Shown here: one piece after another, positions 1-6,752 of the stretch
How positions within the stretch are numbered: the first letter of the stretch is position 1
How the letters are laid out: each line of letters begins with the position of its first letter
Origin: Promicromonosporaceae bacterium
GTDB lineage: Bacteria > Actinomycetota > Actinomycetes > Actinomycetales > Cellulomonadaceae
Reading direction: 5' to 3'
DNA length: 12,807 bases
Assembly: GCA_009780755.1 (NCBI GenBank)
Contig: WQZL01000059.1
Location: 1 to 12,807, forward strand
Position numbers and translations under genes: made by a program
The notes under the pieces: model-generated
Seen by the model: the letters and a program-made list of their open reading frames with translations, nothing else
What the model was told of the DNA's origin: nothing
The model's database searches: none

Positions 1-646
1 CGCGCGGCGCCCGCCGGCCTACATCATGGCCGACCAGATACCAGCCGCCACCCCGGGCGGTGATCCGCCACGGCTCAATGGTGCGCTGCGTCAACGTTCC
101 CGAGTTCGCTCCCCGATAGTCGAAGCGAACCTTTCTGCGCTCGGTGATAGCTTCCAGCAGCGTCGGGTAGGCGTCACCAACCTCTGTTACCCGAGGGGCG
201 AGCCAGGCCAGGGCGTCACTGTCGGCGGCGTGACCCGCCTCGGGATCTGCGGCCGCCACCAGCTTGGTCAATGCTCGCGAGGTGTCACCCCGCAAGATCG
301 CGTCCCCCCACAACCGCGCCGCCAACGCAAGCACCCCGAGTTCTGCGGTGGTCAGGTCGATAGGCGGCAGGGCGTAGGCGTCGTTGTCGATCCGGTAGCC
401 AACATCGTCGGGGTGGCCATCGGTATCGAACACCATGATTGGCACGCCCAGGGAACGCAGCGTGTTCTTATCCCGTTCAAACATCCGCTCAAAGGCTTCG
501 GGCGTACTCACCTCGCAGTATCCGGCAATATCGCTGCGAATGCGCCGTTTCGTCATCGGTCTACGGGTGTTTACCAGAGCAATCACCAGGTTCAGCAGCC
601 GCTCAGCGGGCGGTACTGATTCGCGGGGGGCACTGGTCTCAGACAT
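1..646 (-). CDS. pafB: PafB-type WYL-domain transcriptional regulator, 3' end cut by window edge
   Basis: The first 215 codons read open from ATG 646 to the left edge with no stop. The N-terminus shows the PafB winged-helix pattern: LLNLVIALVNTRRPMTK, then IAGY, then AFERMFERDKNTLRSLGVPI. YRIDNDAYALPPIDLT follows. Near residues 175-210 is a WYL domain (KVRFDYRG, then TIEPWRI, then GGWYLVGHD, which carries the W-Y-L triad). In mycobacteria PafB acts with PafC to activate DNA-damage genes independently of LexA, and the WYL domain senses the signal. That is family knowledge. PafC, if present, would lie to the left, outside the window. The start is supported by a TAGCCT -10 box at 660-655, eight bases upstream, and there is no clear Shine-Dalgarno sequence, so the mRNA is probably (near-)leaderless. 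The gene is divergent from the MoxR operon. Confidence 0.9.
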   Translation of the reverse strand, partial: MSETSAPRESVPPAERLLNLVIALVNTRRPMTKRRIRSDIAGYCEVSTPEAFERMFERDKNTLRSLGVPIMVFDTDGHPDDVGYRIDNDAYALPPIDLTTAELGVLALAARLWGDAILRGDTSRALTKLVAAADPEAGHAADSDALAWLAPRVTEVGDAYPTLLEAITERRKVRFDYRGANSGTLTQRTIEPWRITARGGGWYLVGHDVGRRAPR

Positions 647-654
647 CAGGCATG

Positions 655-660
655 AGGCTA
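655..660 (-). promoter_or_regulatory. -10 box of pafB (TAGCCT)
   Basis: The minus strand reads TAGCCT, matching the actinobacterial TAnnnT -10 pattern, with eight bases before the pafB ATG. Transcription would start about two bases before the start codon. No convincing -35 is seen. The box is one base from the opposing -10 box at 662-667. Confidence 0.4.
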
Positions 661-661
661 C

Positions 662-667
662 TAGACT
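662..667 (+). promoter_or_regulatory. -10 box of the DUF4129-MoxR operon (TAGACT)
   Basis: TAGACT matches TAnnnT and ends seven bases before GTG 675, so a transcript starting at the usual distance would begin on the start codon. This favours GTG 675 over upstream starts inside pafB. The -35 region is not recognisable. Confidence 0.4.
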
Positions 668-674
668 TCAGCAG

Positions 675-1406
675 GTGCGAAATCGATTTGGGCCGCTGCT
701 GGGCGTCATCGCCGTACTCGCGCTCATCGTCGCCGCCGCCGGGCTAGGCGGCCACATTCAGGCCACCGAACACACCGGTGAACCCATCATCTTGCAACCA
801 CCCCCGATGCCTGCCCCCATCGAGGATGGCCCCCCAGTGCTAGCAGAACCTGACCCGGAAGAGGATCAGGGCGAGGAGGGCAGCGCCTTCCCCTGGGGGT
901 ACATCCTCACGGTGCTGGCCGCCTTGGCTCTGGCCATGCTGGTAGCCGCCTCAATAGTGAGCATGGCTAAGCGCAAGCGTCGGGAGAAGGCATTCAAGAT
1001 GAAAATCGACGCCGAGTTTGAAGATGCTGACTTCGTTCCCGGCCTGCGCGTGGACTTGCCTGCATTGGCCGACGCGGTCAAGGAGGCGTTGTCTCGGCTG
1101 GACGAGTACCGCGTGCCCAGAGATGCTGTGGTGGCCGCCTGGGTGGAGTTAGAGAAGGCGGCGGCACAGCACGGCTGGTTCCGCGACCTGAGCGAAACCA
1201 CCACCGACTTCACCGCGCGACTGTTTGTCATGTCCGAGGTGCCCCAGTCGCAAACCACCGAGCTGCGCGGCCTCTATCAACAGGCCCGGTTCTCTGCCGC
1301 TCCGGTCACGGTTTCGCAGGTAACTCAGGCGCGCTCAGCCCTAGAGGTCATCGCCCGCGAACTGCAACTGGGTCAAATTCCCGCTAAGCAGGTTGACCAT
1401 GACTAA
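675..1406 (+). CDS. DUF4129 domain membrane protein, first gene of the MoxR operon
   Basis: This 243-residue protein starts at GTG 675. The frame is open further upstream, but those codons lie inside divergent pafB, and 675 begins directly with a hydrophobic segment (residues 6-25). A proline- and acid-rich linker (about 30-70) leads to a second membrane segment (about 74-96) ending in the basic cluster KRKRREK. The C-terminal half (about 130-230) has the DUF4129 look, including LDEYRVPRDAVVAAWVELEKA and late helices with VTQARSALEVI. DUF4129 proteins commonly accompany MoxR, DUF58 and transglutaminase-like genes, and their biochemical role is unclear. No transglutaminase gene is in this window. 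The stop overlaps the next gene by eight bases. Confidence 0.8.
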   Translation: MRNRFGPLLGVIAVLALIVAAAGLGGHIQATEHTGEPIILQPPPMPAPIEDGPPVLAEPDPEEDQGEEGSAFPWGYILTVLAALALAMLVAASIVSMAKRKRREKAFKMKIDAEFEDADFVPGLRVDLPALADAVKEALSRLDEYRVPRDAVVAAWVELEKAAAQHGWFRDLSETTTDFTARLFVMSEVPQSQTTELRGLYQQARFSAAPVTVSQVTQARSALEVIARELQLGQIPAKQVDHD

Positions 1407-1950
1407 GACCACCGTGTTCGGCGCCCTAATCGTCATCGGCATCGCCACCGCGGCCATCATCCTCACCCAAGCCTTCTCCATTCTGCACGCAATCTTGATA
1501 GGCGTAGCCGTCTTCATCCTCTGGTTCATTACTCGTCCCTATTTTCGCGCGGTCCCGCCGTGGCCCGCCGCGCCTCGAATCGAGCGGCTAGGCGGGCGGC
1601 TCGACGTAGCCGAACTGAGCTGGATGGCCTTCACCCGCGACGGGAAGGTGACCACCAAGGTGGTACAGCGGGTGCGGAATGTCGCCTCCCGCCGCCTGGC
1701 TGTTCACGGGGTGCTTTGGAATGGGCAGCCCACCTTCAAGAACGCTGAGGCCGACCCGCTTGCCGCCTGGGGCACTGGACCAGAAGACGCTACGGAGCAT
1801 CGTCAGCGCGCTGCTGAACTGCTCGGGTTCAAGATGGTCAATAGCCTATGTGCCGCCACCGAAATCTCCCCCCGCATCCTCGAATCCTGGATCAACGCCC
1901 TCGATAACCTCGCCGTAACCCCAACCACAGGAGCCAGTCATGACCGATAG
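1399..1950 (+). CDS. Unrecognised membrane protein within the MoxR operon
   Basis: I do not recognise this 183-residue protein. Two hydrophobic segments (about residues 5-25 and 29-46) are followed by a soluble, probably cytoplasmic domain of about 135 residues with RPYFRAVPPWP after the second helix and LGGRLDVAELSWMAFTRDGKV further on. ATG 1399 is chosen over the in-frame TTG at 1393 because the AGCAGG at 1387-1392 sits six bases before it. The gene overlaps the DUF4129 gene by eight bases and moxR by eleven, so it is translationally coupled to both. By position it probably works with the MoxR/DUF58 pair at the membrane, but no catalytic motif is visible. Confidence 0.75.
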   Translation: MTKTTVFGALIVIGIATAAIILTQAFSILHAILIGVAVFILWFITRPYFRAVPPWPAAPRIERLGGRLDVAELSWMAFTRDGKVTTKVVQRVRNVASRRLAVHGVLWNGQPTFKNAEADPLAAWGTGPEDATEHRQRAAELLGFKMVNSLCAATEISPRILESWINALDNLAVTPTTGASHDR

Positions 1951-2923
1951 CACCGCCGCCCCCATGTCCGTTGCCGAGATTGCCCGCCTTGGCCGGGCCG
2001 TACTCGACGAGGTTGGCACCGCCGTGGTCGGGATGCGCGACGCCCTGGAAATCGCGCTAGCCACCGTGTTGGCGGGCGGACATGTGCTTTTCGAAGATGT
2101 GCCCGGCCTCGGTAAGACGCTGGCCGCCCGTTCGCTGGCCACCGCCCTTGGCCTAGACTTCCGCCGCTTGCAGTGCACACCCGACCTGTTACCTTCCGAC
2201 ATCACCGGATCGGCTGTCTTTGACCCGGCTAAGCGGGAGTTCGAGTTTCGCCCCGGCCCCGTGTTCACCGGCCTGTTCCTGGCCGATGAGATCAACCGTA
2301 CGGCGCCAAAAACCCAGTCGGCGCTGTTGGAGGCGATGGCCGAACGGCAGGTATCCGTCGATGGCGTGACCCGCAAGCTACCCAGTCCCTTCCATGTGAT
2401 CGCCACCTCCAACCCGGTGGAATACGAGGGCACCTACCCCTTGCCCGAGGCGCAACTCGACCGCTTCATGGTGCGCCTGGCCGTCGGCTACCCGGATGCC
2501 GATCAGGAAGCCGACGTGCTGACCCGCCGCCTGATCCGCCGCCAGGAGGCCGCTCCGGTGAACCAGGTGATCGATCCGGCCACGGTGCTGGCCATGCAGG
2601 CGGGCGTCGAGGCCGTGGCAGTTGACGGCGACGTGATCCGCTACTGCGTTGACCTGGCCGCCGCCACCCGCGCCTCGGCTCACCTAGAGGTCGGCGCCTC
2701 CCCGCGCGGCTCGCAAAACCTGATGCTGCTGGCGCGGGCCGTGGCCGTACTGGCCGGCCGCGACTACACCTTGCCCGAGGATGTTAAGCGCATCGGGGTA
2801 CCCGTGCTGGCCCACCGTCTGACGCTGTCCCCGACCGCCTGGGCCTCCGGCGTTAACCCAGAGGCGCTTGTTAAGACGCTGCTCGACACCGTGGCTGGTC
2901 CGGCGACGGTAGGCGCCCCGTGA
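1940..2923 (+). CDS. moxR: MoxR-family AAA+ ATPase
   Basis: This 327-residue AAA+ ATPase has the normal MoxR length. Walker A is VPGLGKT (residues 54-60), Walker B is LFLADE (112-117) followed by INR, and sensor 1 is in ATSNPVEYEGTYPLPEAQ (N158). R175 in QLDRF is the likely arginine finger. The C-terminal lid carries ASPRG, the usual MoxR sensor 2 region. MoxR proteins are ATP-driven chaperones that usually act on DUF58 or von Willebrand A-domain partners, and such a partner is encoded next. ATG 1940 is supported by AGGAG at 1929-1933. The gene overlaps the preceding gene by eleven bases and the DUF58 gene by four (GTGA). Confidence 0.95.
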   Translation: MTDSTAAPMSVAEIARLGRAVLDEVGTAVVGMRDALEIALATVLAGGHVLFEDVPGLGKTLAARSLATALGLDFRRLQCTPDLLPSDITGSAVFDPAKREFEFRPGPVFTGLFLADEINRTAPKTQSALLEAMAERQVSVDGVTRKLPSPFHVIATSNPVEYEGTYPLPEAQLDRFMVRLAVGYPDADQEADVLTRRLIRRQEAAPVNQVIDPATVLAMQAGVEAVAVDGDVIRYCVDLAAATRASAHLEVGASPRGSQNLMLLARAVAVLAGRDYTLPEDVKRIGVPVLAHRLTLSPTAWASGVNPEALVKTLLDTVAGPATVGAP

Positions 2924-4221
2924 TTGTTGCCTGGCGCCCCTCGCGCAACACCGCGCTAATCACGGCGGCGGGTGTCATCGCGCTGCTGGTTGGTGTGCTG
3001 TTTGGCCGGGCCGACCTCGCCCTTTTTGGGGTGCCGCTGGTGCTAGTGGCGACGCTTGCCGAACGGAGTCGCCCCGAGGGGAACACCGAGTTCTCCTTCA
3101 GCGGGTTGGAAAACAATGCGACGGGGGTGGTATCTGAAACCCTGACTGTTGCCCCCGCTCCTGGTACCGAGGCCGTGCAGGTTCGCGTACACGGCCCCGG
3201 CCACCGCCCTGCCATCGTCGTCGTCTCGGGGGAGGCTCCCCAAGAGATTGCGGCCCGATTCGATTCGCTGCGCACCGGCCCCAGCCCATCGTTTACCGTG
3301 GTCGCCCGTGGCTATTCCACGCTGGCCGGATACGTCGAAGACCCCTTATTGCTGACCGCCCCCAACCGCCTAGTGTTGCCCGCCGCCGCCCCGCTCTTGC
3401 GGGTACCCACATCGAGGCGACTGCGCGGCCTGACCGGCCCGCGCCGCTCCCCGCGCCTCGGAGATGGTGCCGAACTGCGCGATATTCATCAGATGATGCC
3501 CGGTGACCGCGCCCGCCGAGTTGACTGGCGCGCCACCGCCCGCATGTCTCCCGAACTAGATCAGTTGTTTGTGCGGCGCACCTACGCCTCTGCCGAGGCC
3601 GGGGCCGTGCTGGTGGTAGATTCCCGCGACGATGTCGGCCCCGACCTGACAACCTGGCGCGGCTCAGAGCCGCTGCGTGTCGATCAGGCAACCTCGCTCG
3701 ATATTGCCCGCCATGCGGCTGCCGCCATAGCCGCCGCTCTCACCGAGGCGGGCGACCGGGTGGGGCTAGAAGACCTGGCCCGGCGTCGGCGCCCGCTGGC
3801 CCCGGCAATGGGGCGGCGGCATCTGCGCCGCATCCTGCAAGCGTTAGCCCTGGCCGCTCCCATCGGGGAACCTTCCGCCAACATCCGGCCACCCCAGCTA
3901 GCCAGCGACGTGATCGTCTACCTGTTTACCACCCTGCTCGATGATGCCCCGCTGGAGCTGGTTCGCAGTTGGTGCACGCTGGGAATGCCCGTCGTTGTCA
4001 TCGATACTTTGCCGGGCATCTACCCGGTCGAGAATCTGCATCTGCGGCTGGCCTGGCGCATCACCACGATGGAGCGGGCCGACCGCCTGGCCGAACTTGC
4101 CGCGCTTGGCGTGCCCGCGATCCGCTGGGCCGCGCTCGACGGTGAACAAGCCGCCGAGCGGCTGGAAACACTGGTGCGTGTCGAACAGAGTCACCGCCAC
4201 CCCTCGGGAGGCCCCCGATGA
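2920..4221 (+). CDS. DUF58 domain protein, partner of MoxR
   Basis: This is a 433-residue protein with two N-terminal membrane segments (about 10-46), an extended middle region, and the DUF58 signature at about 182-210: ELRDIH, then MMPGDRARRVDWRATARM. The segment after it resembles the strand-loop of a von Willebrand A-like fold (AVLVVDSRDD at about 229-238), but the metal-binding DxSxS motif is not intact. Near residues 285-312 is GDRVGLEDL and then GRRHLRRIL, usual for this family in actinobacteria. DUF58 proteins are membrane-linked partners of MoxR ATPases, and their exact function is unsettled. GTG 2920 overlaps the moxR stop by four bases. The stop overlaps the next gene as ATGA. Confidence 0.9.
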   Translation: MIVAWRPSRNTALITAAGVIALLVGVLFGRADLALFGVPLVLVATLAERSRPEGNTEFSFSGLENNATGVVSETLTVAPAPGTEAVQVRVHGPGHRPAIVVVSGEAPQEIAARFDSLRTGPSPSFTVVARGYSTLAGYVEDPLLLTAPNRLVLPAAAPLLRVPTSRRLRGLTGPRRSPRLGDGAELRDIHQMMPGDRARRVDWRATARMSPELDQLFVRRTYASAEAGAVLVVDSRDDVGPDLTTWRGSEPLRVDQATSLDIARHAAAAIAAALTEAGDRVGLEDLARRRRPLAPAMGRRHLRRILQALALAAPIGEPSANIRPPQLASDVIVYLFTTLLDDAPLELVRSWCTLGMPVVVIDTLPGIYPVENLHLRLAWRITTMERADRLAELAALGVPAIRWAALDGEQAAERLETLVRVEQSHRHPSGGPR

Positions 4222-4922
4222 ACCTGGCCGAACGACGGGCACGGCGCGCCCGCAAGCGCCTGCCAAGCCTGCGCCTGCATATTGACCGCTCAATACCCGG
4301 CTGGATGATTCGGCTGGGCGCGGCCCTGCTACCCACCGGGATCATGCTGATCGCCCTGTGGCGCACCGGCCTGCAATACGGCGAAGCGCAAACCGCCATC
4401 GACGGTGTGTTCGGGCCGCAGATGGTTCCCTCGCGCTCGGCAACCGCCATCTACGTGGTGTTGTCCCTGGCCTTGGTGCTAATCATGTTCACTCTCCGGT
4501 GGCCGACGATCTGGCCGCCGCTCATCGCCATCATCACCACTGTGATTCTTACCGCCTTTACCCCTGCCAACGCCGGCTGGGGGACGCTAGCTCTGGCGGC
4601 GGGCGCCTACCTGGGGCTGCGCCTGACAGTCTGGGCCACCGTGGTGCCGTGGCACTCCCGCGTGGAGGTGGCCGCCCTGGCAGCGGCGGCCAAGGTGGAT
4701 GCCGGAGTCCTCGGGATCACCCTGGCCATCGGCGTCATCGGCTTGGCTCTACGGGGTGACTTCGACCTTGGGCTGGCCGCTGGCATCATTGGCGTCCTAG
4801 CCTTGGCCTGGTGGCTGCGGGCGCCGAAATTCGACCACGCCTCCGAGCAGCTACATCGGCGACGGGTGGAGGAAAAGCGGCAGGCGCGGGCCAACATCCA
4901 AAGCTTCACGCGGAAGCCTTAG
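4218..4922 (+). CDS. Unrecognised multi-pass membrane protein, last gene of the MoxR operon
   Basis: This is a 234-residue integral membrane protein of no family I recognise. A strongly basic N-terminus (RRARRARKR) is followed by about six hydrophobic segments, roughly residues 28-48, 75-92, 96-113, 116-135, 160-178 and 182-198, and then a charged tail (HRRRVEEKRQARAN). It starts at ATG 4218, overlapping the DUF58 stop by four bases, with GGGAGG at 4206-4211 as ribosome binding site. It closes the operon, and the convergent neighbour begins 39 bases later. No clear terminator hairpin is seen in that gap. Position suggests a membrane component or anchor for the MoxR/DUF58 system, which is inference. 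Confidence 0.75.
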   Translation: MNLAERRARRARKRLPSLRLHIDRSIPGWMIRLGAALLPTGIMLIALWRTGLQYGEAQTAIDGVFGPQMVPSRSATAIYVVLSLALVLIMFTLRWPTIWPPLIAIITTVILTAFTPANAGWGTLALAAGAYLGLRLTVWATVVPWHSRVEVAALAAAAKVDAGVLGITLAIGVIGLALRGDFDLGLAAGIIGVLALAWWLRAPKFDHASEQLHRRRVEEKRQARANIQSFTRKP

Positions 4923-4961
4923 ACTGGCCGCACGACTACGGTTCATCCGCGCTAATTTGGC

Positions 4962-5579
4962 CTAGAACCGGTCTGGGTCTCCGGCGCCCACCCGAATTAC
5001 CTCTGGATACTCCGCCGCGAAGCTGATTACCGTAGTTGGGCGGGCCGGAACCTCGCCGCCGTCCACCACGGCATCCAGCAGGTGATCGAAGCGCTCCTTG
5101 ACGCTCCACCCATCGGTCAACGCCTCCTGCTCCCCCGGCGGGATCAGCGTCGAGGAAAGCAGCGGCTCCCCCAGTTGCGCGAGAATCGCCTGCGCCACCG
5201 GGTTATCCGTGATCCGCACTCCCACCGTTTTTTTGCGGGGGTGAGCCAAGCGGCGCGGTACCTCCGCGGTGGCCTTCAAGATGAAGGTATACGGGCCGGG
5301 TGTGGCCGCTTTGATCGCCCGAAAGGCGCTGTTATCAAGGTGCACCAGCGGTCCGAGCTGCGCGAAGTCGGCGCAAACGAGCGTGAAGTGATGCCGCTCC
5401 CCCAGTCGCCTAAGCGCTCGAATACGAGCCGGGCCATCCGGGTAGCCGATGCGAGTACCCAGGGCATACCCAGAATCGGTCGGGTAACCGATCAATGCAT
5501 CGTCGCGCAACATCTGGGCGATCTGCGTGACAGCACGCGGCTGCGGGTTGTCTGGGTGCACGTCGAAGAAACGAGTCAT
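4962..5579 (-). CDS. Sua5/YciO/YrdC family protein, YciO-like
   Basis: This 205-residue protein contains the Sua5/YciO/YrdC fold: IGYPTDSGYALG near residue 32, FTLVCADFAQLG, then ATPGPYTFILKAT, then KKTVGVRITDNP and LLSSTLIPPG. Family members form threonylcarbamoyl-AMP from threonine, bicarbonate and ATP for the t6A modification of tRNAs. The SSTLI segment, in place of the SxN motif of YrdC and Sua5, points to the YciO branch, whose in vivo role is less certain, so this may not be the cell's main t6A enzyme. ATG 5579 is chosen over in-frame GTG 5585 because a TACGGT -10 box at 5591-5586 overlaps that GTG and lies six bases before the ATG. The gene converges on the MoxR operon and is divergent from the AraC gene. 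Confidence 0.88.
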   Translation of the reverse strand: MTRFFDVHPDNPQPRAVTQIAQMLRDDALIGYPTDSGYALGTRIGYPDGPARIRALRRLGERHHFTLVCADFAQLGPLVHLDNSAFRAIKAATPGPYTFILKATAEVPRRLAHPRKKTVGVRITDNPVAQAILAQLGEPLLSSTLIPPGEQEALTDGWSVKERFDHLLDAVVDGGEVPARPTTVISFAAEYPEVIRVGAGDPDRF

Positions 5580-5585
5580 CCCCAC

Positions 5586-5591
5586 ACCGTA
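5586..5591 (-). promoter_or_regulatory. -10 box of the YciO-like gene (TACGGT)
   Basis: The minus strand reads TACGGT, then six bases, then ATG 5579. This spacing fits leaderless transcription starting on the A of the ATG. Confidence 0.45.
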
Positions 5592-5652
5592 TCGCTGTCC
5601 CCAAATGATCCGCTAATTGGCATCTTTGTCTCGGTTCTCCGGCTTCCCTCGC

Positions 5653-5668
5653 CTTACCTGCGGGTAAG
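5653..5668 (+). promoter_or_regulatory. 16-bp dyad, candidate operator
   Basis: CTTACC-TGCG-GGTAAG is a perfect palindrome with six-base arms and a four-base centre, 79 bases upstream of the AraC-family start and 74 upstream of the YciO-like start. It lies in the only regulatory space shared by these divergent genes. Size and symmetry fit a dimeric regulator. I do not recognise the site. Confidence 0.4.
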
Positions 5669-5683
5669 CACGGAGGAAGCGCG

Positions 5684-5705
5684 ACCACCCTTGTGAACGG
5701 GTGGT
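5684..5705 (+). promoter_or_regulatory. Inverted repeat ahead of the AraC-family gene
   Basis: ACCACCC (5684-5690) and GGGTGGT (5699-5705) are perfect seven-base inverted arms around an eight-base loop, followed by TTTACTTGT. It could be an operator or an mRNA hairpin. The trailing T content is too weak to call a terminator, and no plus-strand gene ends just upstream. Confidence 0.3.
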
Positions 5706-5746
5706 TTACTTGTCGCCAGAGCCCTTGAAGCGAAGGGAAAGGTTCC

Positions 5747-6733
5747 GTGACTCAGACCGGCACGCTCCGCCGTCACCGTGGGGTGCCACCGCACCACCCG
5801 CCAACGCCGGATGCCGTGGAAGCGCCTCCGACCACTACCTCCACCGTTGATCGCGGCCTGGCCCGCTCTCGCTCTGCCCGTTTTGGCGAGGTGCAAATCA
5901 CCTACCTTGAACACGGCCCGGTTAATCTCGACGACCCTGAGCGCGCCTGGGGTACGGACCCCGAAACTCTTCGACTGCTGATTGTCGTTGACGGGGATGT
6001 GGCCCTGCGGCACGCGGAGGCGGTCGCCACCCTCGGCCCCCGCGATAGCGCGCTGGTTCTGGGCACCGCCGTAGTTACCTACTCCTCAGAGGTTCCGGCT
6101 CGGGTCCTCATCTGCGACATGCCCACCGATCATGGCGGTTTGGCCGCGCTACCCCGCCAAGCCCCCTTCGTGATTGGCCGGGCCGACACCGCCGTGCCGT
6201 GTGCCCTCGGTGCCTTCCTGCTTGATCTGCTCCGACAAGACGCCGACCGGCTAGCCCCCCTGGCCCGCGCCCAGGTGGCCGACGTTCTCCGCAACCTGGC
6301 CGCCAGCACCATCATGGCGCTCGCGGTGGCTGGCTGCACCGGCTGGGAGATGCGAAAGCAGCGGCAGGCGGCGCTGAGACACATCGCCAATAAGTACACG
6401 GACCCCGAACTGTCCTCTGCCTCGGTGGCCGCGTATCTGGGACTGTCTCGTCGCTCGCTACAGCGGCTATTTGAGGGTGAGGATCGCACCGTCGCTCAGC
6501 GCATCCAGGAGGTGCGGACGCAGCATGCCATCAACCGGTTGCGCGACCCGCGCCTGGCTGCCGCATCGCTGGCCGAGATTGCCACCCTGTCCGGGTTTGG
6601 CTCCACCATCGCAATGCGGCGGGCCATCCAAGAAATAACCGACTCCACCCCCTCCGAGCTGCGGCGCGAAGCGGCCGAGGCTGGCTTCTTGACGGAGTGG
6701 ACCGCCGAGACGGCGACGCTCGGTTTGGAGTAA
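5747..6733 (+). CDS. AraC-family transcriptional regulator
   Basis: This 328-residue protein has a low-complexity N-terminal tail (about 1-40). A sensor-like domain (about 45-140: GEVQITYLEHG, then LRLLIVVDGDVALRHA, then GPRDSALVLGT) resembles the AraC-binding cupin-like domain of actinobacterial AraC proteins. The C-terminal double helix-turn-helix domain (about 209-308) reads LSSASVAAYLGLSRRSLQRLF in the first helix-turn-helix and AEIATLSGFGSTIAM in the second, ending TPSELRREA. GTG 5747 follows GGGAAAGG at 5735-5742. The effector is unknown. Likely targets are the MFS gene 19 bases downstream and the divergent YciO-like gene, with the dyads at 5653 and 5684 as candidate sites. This is inference from position. 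Confidence 0.88.
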   Translation: MTQTGTLRRHRGVPPHHPPTPDAVEAPPTTTSTVDRGLARSRSARFGEVQITYLEHGPVNLDDPERAWGTDPETLRLLIVVDGDVALRHAEAVATLGPRDSALVLGTAVVTYSSEVPARVLICDMPTDHGGLAALPRQAPFVIGRADTAVPCALGAFLLDLLRQDADRLAPLARAQVADVLRNLAASTIMALAVAGCTGWEMRKQRQAALRHIANKYTDPELSSASVAAYLGLSRRSLQRLFEGEDRTVAQRIQEVRTQHAINRLRDPRLAAASLAEIATLSGFGSTIAMRRAIQEITDSTPSELRREAAEAGFLTEWTAETATLGLE

Positions 6734-6738
6734 CCCGC

Positions 6739-6744
6739 TACGAT
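6739..6744 (+). promoter_or_regulatory. -10 box of the MFS gene (TACGAT)
   Basis: TACGAT matches TAnnnT and ends eight bases before GTG 6753. There is no Shine-Dalgarno sequence before that start. The transporter can therefore be transcribed from its own leaderless promoter in addition to any read-through from the AraC gene. Confidence 0.45.
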
Positions 6745-6752
6745 CCTTCCCT

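Noticed and set aside
26..619. Plus-strand ORF of 197 codons
   Set aside because: The opposite strand encodes a convincing PafB; this frame has no recognisable protein features.
435..674. N-terminal extension of the DUF4129 frame to 435
   Set aside because: It would lie inside pafB and reads as low-quality sequence; GTG 675 starts straight into a membrane helix and has a -10 box at leaderless distance.
4923..4961. Bidirectional terminator between the convergent genes
   Set aside because: No strong hairpin or T run is present in the 39-base gap.
5082..5696. Plus-strand ORF of 204 codons over the YciO-like gene
   Set aside because: Antisense shadow; the minus strand has clear family motifs.
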